Assembly (NCBI RefSeq): GCF_003859805.1
Contig: NZ_RQZG01000006.1
Coordinates: forward strand, 122,324-186,323
DNA: 64,000 nt
Origin: Arachnia propionica
GTDB lineage: Bacteria > Actinomycetota > Actinomycetes > Propionibacteriales > Propionibacteriaceae
Direction of reading: 5' to 3'
The notes beneath the pieces were generated by a model. It was not told where the DNA came from, did not search any database, and worked only from the letters and a program-made list of their open reading frames with translations. A program made the position numbers and the translations under genes. Of this stretch, positions 60,696 to 64,000 are shown in pieces (the first letter of the stretch is position 1; each line of letters begins with the position of its first letter).

Positions 60696-61661
60696 ATGGG
60701 TAAATTCCGACTGAGGGCCGCCGTGGCGGCCATGGCTGCCGCCTCACTGGTGATGACGGCCGGTCCAGCGCAGGCCGAGGTTCCGACGGGGGTTGCCGAG
60801 GCGCCGTCGTACAACCCGGTGAGCCCCTGGCACGTGCAGAACATGATCGACGACATGACCCTGCCCAATGACGGCACCGTCGCTGGCCAGTACCCCTACT
60901 TCGGAAGCCATGCAGGCTGGGCCGAGAAGGCCCGGGTCGTCATGGGCAACATCCCGAAGGGCTCGAACGCCCCGGACTACTGGCGCGATGCCGTCATCAG
61001 CGGCAAGTACAAGTACGACACCGACTGGAAGGCGCTCCAGCCATGGATCGCCATCTTCACCCTGTCGGACAACCAGGCCACCAACACCCGGGTGGAGGTC
61101 AGCTCGATCCGCGCGTACATCCTCAGCAAGAAGACCAACCAGTGGGAGCTGTTCGAGGACCACCCGACCAGTGGTGGCATCTTCGACGAGGGGTATGCCC
61201 ATCTGCCGCACGTCCAGGCCGATGAGCGTCAGGACGGGGGCTTCACGCTCGTCAAGCCCCCCGCTGCCGACGCCAGGCAGATCTACCACAGCTGGGGTGA
61301 GCCCAAGGCCCTGAAGGACCCCTCGGACATCAAGGCCGTCCACGTCCGGGTGTTCACCCGGCTGGTCCTGGATGACCCGAACGGGCCCGACGACCGTCAC
61401 CTGGCCAAGTACGCACTTCAGGTCGGTGCCGACTACTACCCGGAGGTGGGCAGCACGGTCAACGATGCTGATCTGCTGATGAAGGGACAAGGCAAGTGGT
61501 TCCCCGGCGTCGGTATCAGCCGGGCCGTCCAGGTCACGAATGAGCAGCGCCTGACGAGCTTCACGACACTCGACGCGGCCGTGCAGGAGCCGGGTGGTTC
61601 GAAGAACCCGAACGGCAGCCTGAACGTCGAGGAGTTCCGCAAGAACCCGCCGCCGTTCTGA
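60696..61661 (+). CDS. Secreted protein of unknown function
   Basis: 321 residues, AAGGAG six bases before the ATG. Sec signal with cleavage at AQA about residue 27. The mature part is Trp/Tyr-rich and polar with no cysteine, no membrane anchor and no sorting motif. Blocks worth noting: SHAGWAEKARVVMGNIP, WIAIFTLSDNQATNTRVEVS, KYALQVGADYYPEVG. I do not recognise the family. Isolated gene with a complex upstream region and a strong terminator, which suggests abundant regulated secretion. Confidence 0.75.
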   Translation: MGKFRLRAAVAAMAAASLVMTAGPAQAEVPTGVAEAPSYNPVSPWHVQNMIDDMTLPNDGTVAGQYPYFGSHAGWAEKARVVMGNIPKGSNAPDYWRDAVISGKYKYDTDWKALQPWIAIFTLSDNQATNTRVEVSSIRAYILSKKTNQWELFEDHPTSGGIFDEGYAHLPHVQADERQDGGFTLVKPPAADARQIYHSWGEPKALKDPSDIKAVHVRVFTRLVLDDPNGPDDRHLAKYALQVGADYYPEVGSTVNDADLLMKGQGKWFPGVGISRAVQVTNEQRLTSFTTLDAAVQEPGGSKNPNGSLNVEEFRKNPPPF

Positions 61662-61712
61662 TCGGGGTGCGTTCTCCCCGGCGAGGCTGACGGGAGAGCG
61701 CGATGAGTGATC

Positions 61713-61760
61713 CCCGGTGGGGCCGTGCCATGACATCGGCGCGGCCCCACCGGGCTTTTT
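61713..61760 (+). terminator. Rho-independent terminator of the secreted-protein gene
   Basis: 13-bp perfect arms 61713-61725 and 61742-61754, followed by CTTTTTC. The clearest terminator in the window. Confidence 0.9.
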
Positions 61761-63028
61761 CATCTCCGCAGGGGGTCGGTCGGAGCGGTGTAGTCCCTGA
61801 GGGCCGATCTCAGGTGGACCCAGAGCGGGTGCTCGGGGTCCTGACGGATGGTGGTGAGCCGCAACGGGTTCCGAAGTGACGGATCGACATGGGTGACGGC
61901 GTTGCCCCGGGTGGGGGTCTGCAGCCAGGTGAGCTGTGGTTGCGCCCACCTGTCCGTCAGGGACCATGCGGTCCAGGGCTGCCCGATGAACTCGGCCTTG
62001 TCGTCAAAACGGCGGCTGGTCGAGGTGCGGTGCCGTCTGATCCTCGACCGGAGCTGCCAGCGGTTCATCCTGAGTTCGACGTCGAGGGGCCAGGACGGGG
62101 TGGTCTCCACCCAGCAGAGCAGGAGACGCAGCAGGTCGTCGGAGGAGCAGAACCCCAGCTGGCTGGCATCCTGCTGGTCGGGGTGGGGGAGCATCAGCAG
62201 GGTGGTCCGCTCGGTGAGCCAGAACCGGAGCTCTGCCGAACCGGGGGTGGCGCTGAGCCGCCAGGCCGTCCCGTTCAGCACGTGCTCGGCACACAGGCGA
62301 CCTGTGGCGGCGGGGTGTCCGTCGTCATCGACGAGTCCGGCCGCCACCAGCTCCTCGAGGACCTCGCCAGAGGGTACGTGGTCCCCCTGGGACTGGAGGT
62401 TGTTGAGGAAGACCCGGGCGCTGAGGGAGCTGAGGGTCAGTGCACCGTTCGGGAAGATGAGCTGGGCGGGGGTGACGACGGAGAGGTCCTCGCGCGGTGC
62501 CCCGTCGCGTTTCGTGACCCACTGGTCCAGGATGGGGGTGGTGGGGGTGACGGTGGCTGTGGGGGTCGCTCGGTCCCCAGGGGGCAGGAGCTGGAGGCTG
62601 TCCAGGACCTTGTGGTGGCTGTCACCCGGTTTCCAGTGGTCCAGGGCCATGGTGAGGGCCGCTTCGGCCAGGATGCCGTCAGCGATCACGAGATCCCGGA
62701 TCGTGAGTGCGGTGACGATGTGCTCCGGCTGCTCTTCGGATGTGACGGGGCTGAGGCTCCAGAGGCGACGGCGCTCAACTCCGTGACGAACCACGGCCTC
62801 CACCTGGACCACCACGGTCTCAGGAGAGGAGGCGAGGCTGCGAAGACGTTCCTGGCTGATGACGGCCAGGGCCTCGGGATGCTCCGAGACGGTTGATTCC
62901 TGAACCGTCAGCCGAGGTGACACCCCCTTCACCGGGAAGGGGCTCCCGGCATCGAGGAGATCGTTCGTGGTGTTCTCCCGCCAGTGTTCGGGAACCTTGC
63001 AACAAAAGGCGGTGCCGGTCAGTTTCAT
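61760..63028 (-). CDS. Unrecognised 422-residue protein, last gene of a three-gene cassette
   Basis: Start ATG 63028 overlaps the preceding stop region (GAGGAGATG upstream); longer frames run antisense to the membrane-protein gene. Soluble, no signal peptide or membrane segment. The N-terminal half is beta/alpha (VVVQVEAVVRHGVERRRLW, TIRDLVIADGILAEAALTMAL). The second half has VLEELVAAGLVDDDGHPAAT and a run of basic residues (LRSRIRRHRTSTSRR). A distant resemblance to EspG-like chaperone layout is possible but weak. Function unknown. Confidence 0.7.
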   Translation of the reverse strand: MKLTGTAFCCKVPEHWRENTTNDLLDAGSPFPVKGVSPRLTVQESTVSEHPEALAVISQERLRSLASSPETVVVQVEAVVRHGVERRRLWSLSPVTSEEQPEHIVTALTIRDLVIADGILAEAALTMALDHWKPGDSHHKVLDSLQLLPPGDRATPTATVTPTTPILDQWVTKRDGAPREDLSVVTPAQLIFPNGALTLSSLSARVFLNNLQSQGDHVPSGEVLEELVAAGLVDDDGHPAATGRLCAEHVLNGTAWRLSATPGSAELRFWLTERTTLLMLPHPDQQDASQLGFCSSDDLLRLLLCWVETTPSWPLDVELRMNRWQLRSRIRRHRTSTSRRFDDKAEFIGQPWTAWSLTDRWAQPQLTWLQTPTRGNAVTHVDPSLRNPLRLTTIRQDPEHPLWVHLRSALRDYTAPTDPLRR

Positions 63029-63029
63029 C

Positions 63030-63656
63030 TCATCTCCTCTTCGCGGGGTCTTGTGGTGCCAGGCCACTCGTGATGCCGACACCCACACCGGTGTGGGGTG
63101 CGCCACCGCTCCGGGCGGCAGGGGCCGGGGTCGGGAACCGCTCTGCGCTTGGGGGCGTGGCCGAGGTCGGTGCGGCTGTGGTGGCAACGGCTGGTGTTGC
63201 GGCGGATGTGGTGGTGTGGTGGAGGAGTTCGAGCTGTTCGGTGCGGGGGAGGGCCTTGAATGCTCCCATGAGGAGCGGGTCGTGGCGGGGCACGCCTGCC
63301 TTGACGGCGCGGGGGTACCAGCGGGGCAGCAGGAACCTCGGGAACCAGATGAAGACACTCAGCATGCCAATGAGCAGGCAGAGTAGGAAAGCAGCGCTTT
63401 CCAAGAGCAAGATCGGCTTGGGTAGTGGGGGCTGAAAGCTGATGCTTGCAGCAAGGAGCAAGAAGGTTCCTGCGTATGGCAGAGACAGGAGGATGCTGCT
63501 CCAGCCTCGGTATGTCATGACGAAACGTGGGGCGGGCTCTTTGAGGATCATCCTTCCTGTTCGAATGCAGAGGATTCCCAGGGTGGCAATCAGGGTCATT
63601 GCGATCGCTGACCCGGTGGTTCTGGGAATGGTTGATATGGTCTCCAGGGGGATCAT
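63030..63656 (-). CDS. Membrane protein of unknown function
   Basis: 208 residues. Four likely membrane segments (about 14-33, 53-72, 80-105) with the last two long enough to be split, then a Pro/Thr/Ala-rich cytoplasmic tail (residues 150-205, TTTSAATPAVATTAAPTSAT). The middle block RWYPRAVKAGVPRHDPLLMG is a possible amphipathic element. Its start overlaps the stop of the upstream glycine-zipper gene by four bases and the 422-residue gene follows at once, so the three are coupled. Confidence 0.7.
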   Translation of the reverse strand: MIPLETISTIPRTTGSAIAMTLIATLGILCIRTGRMILKEPAPRFVMTYRGWSSILLSLPYAGTFLLLAASISFQPPLPKPILLLESAAFLLCLLIGMLSVFIWFPRFLLPRWYPRAVKAGVPRHDPLLMGAFKALPRTEQLELLHHTTTSAATPAVATTAAPTSATPPSAERFPTPAPAARSGGAPHTGVGVGITSGLAPQDPAKRR

Positions 63657-64000
63657 CCGAAGAGTCCTCTCGCGAAATTGAAGACCCCCTCGGCGGCATC
63701 TGCCAGTAGTTCTGAAGCGCTTTTTCCGTTGGTCACGGGGATACTCATTGCCACCCCGACTCCAATGCCTGCGATGAAACCGATCGGTCCACCGATAGCG
63801 GCTCCTGCTGCTGCCCCAGCGGCGACGGAAGAAAGGACTTGGGTTCCAGCTCTCAAGGTTCCGACTTGGGCTACTTCGGACCTTCGCTCGCTTTCAGTGA
63901 GTTCAGGCTTTTGTTCGCGGAGTTTTCGGTCGGTCTTGGTGTGCTCGTCGACGAAGGTGAAGGTGGTTTCGATGGCGAACATGCTGTGGCCCAGGAGGTG
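63653..64000 (-). CDS. Small glycine-zipper membrane protein (5' end may lie outside window)
   Basis: 109 residues from ATG 63982; the frame is still open to the window edge, so the true start may lie further upstream. A charged first 45 residues (DEHTKTDRKLREQK, ESERRSEVAQVG) precede a long Gly/Ala-rich hydrophobic stretch (SSVAAGAAAGAAIGGPIGFI, then AGIGVGVAMSIP), typical of glycine-zipper proteins that oligomerise in membranes. A short amphipathic tail (FNFARGLFG) follows. Bacteriocin-, phage- or secretion-linked roles are all possible. Confidence 0.6.
   Translation of the reverse strand, partial: HLLGHSMFAIETTFTFVDEHTKTDRKLREQKPELTESERRSEVAQVGTLRAGTQVLSSVAAGAAAGAAIGGPIGFIAGIGVGVAMSIPVTNGKSASELLADAAEGVFNFARGLFG

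Overview
This is a 64 kb stretch of a high-GC actinobacterial chromosome. Mycothione reductase, the 33-residue protein bS22, a protein O-mannosyltransferase divergent from rsmI, tRNA-Gln beside glmU, DUF1707 and GerMN/Gmad2 proteins, and many leaderless TANNNT promoters all fit that phylum. The gene set (lactate dehydrogenase, LPXTG/SdrD_B surface protein, small bacteriocin-like peptides) suggests a host-associated member of the Propionibacteriaceae, but that placement is inference.

Layout. 1-4 kb: tail of a lactococcin-972-type bacteriocin gene with its DUF1430-type membrane protein and ABC ATPase, an ECF sigma factor without an anti-sigma gene, and a decayed RhuM gene. 4-10 kb: Bax-inhibitor protein, Nudix hydrolase, zinc metallopeptidase, CoA transferase, lipoprotein, AlkD. 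10-15.2 kb: decayed NYN nuclease, then a compact six-gene minus-strand operon (secreted two-cysteine peptide, two tandem paralogous lipoproteins, peptidoglycan-binding adaptor, ABC ATPase, FtsX-like permease). This operon is the best candidate for an undescribed system. 15.2-24.6 kb: Nudix, msrA, a seven-unit mirrored 20-bp-period repeat, ung, hemolysin III, SRPBCC-MarR pair, and trpB-MoxR ATPase-VWA metallopeptidase. 24.6-36.9 kb: uracil/xanthine permease, FAD oxidoreductase, then housekeeping pmt / rsmI-tatD-rsmA-ispE, MarR, TetR, tag, tRNA-Gln, glmU-prs-ldh.

37-48.9 kb is an accessory block lying between prs and rplY, which are usually close together in actinobacteria. It holds a large SdrD_B adhesin ending exactly in LPKTGH, a Crp-family regulator, an ABC-FtsX pair, a YtrA-type GntR/ABC operon with three permeases and one permease remnant, a histidine phosphatase and an AAG glycosylase. 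49-60.6 kb returns to core genes: rplY-pth, CPBP protease, PH-like protein, asd-proC, DUF1707 gene plus remnant, bS22, a CobA/HemD fusion, a second histidine phosphatase, a sigma-like/GerMN/Gmad2 membrane fusion, SDR and mycothione reductase. 60.6-64 kb: an unknown secreted protein, then a three-gene minus-strand cassette (glycine-zipper protein, membrane protein, large unknown) running to the window edge.

Two regulatory themes recur. At least a dozen genes have a TANNNT box 6-7 bases before the start codon, with no Shine-Dalgarno, which implies leaderless mRNAs. Three genes for exported products (15183, 37188, 60696) share TTAACTTTC- and GCCGAAA-type elements about 70-130 bases upstream, suggesting a common envelope/secretion regulator.
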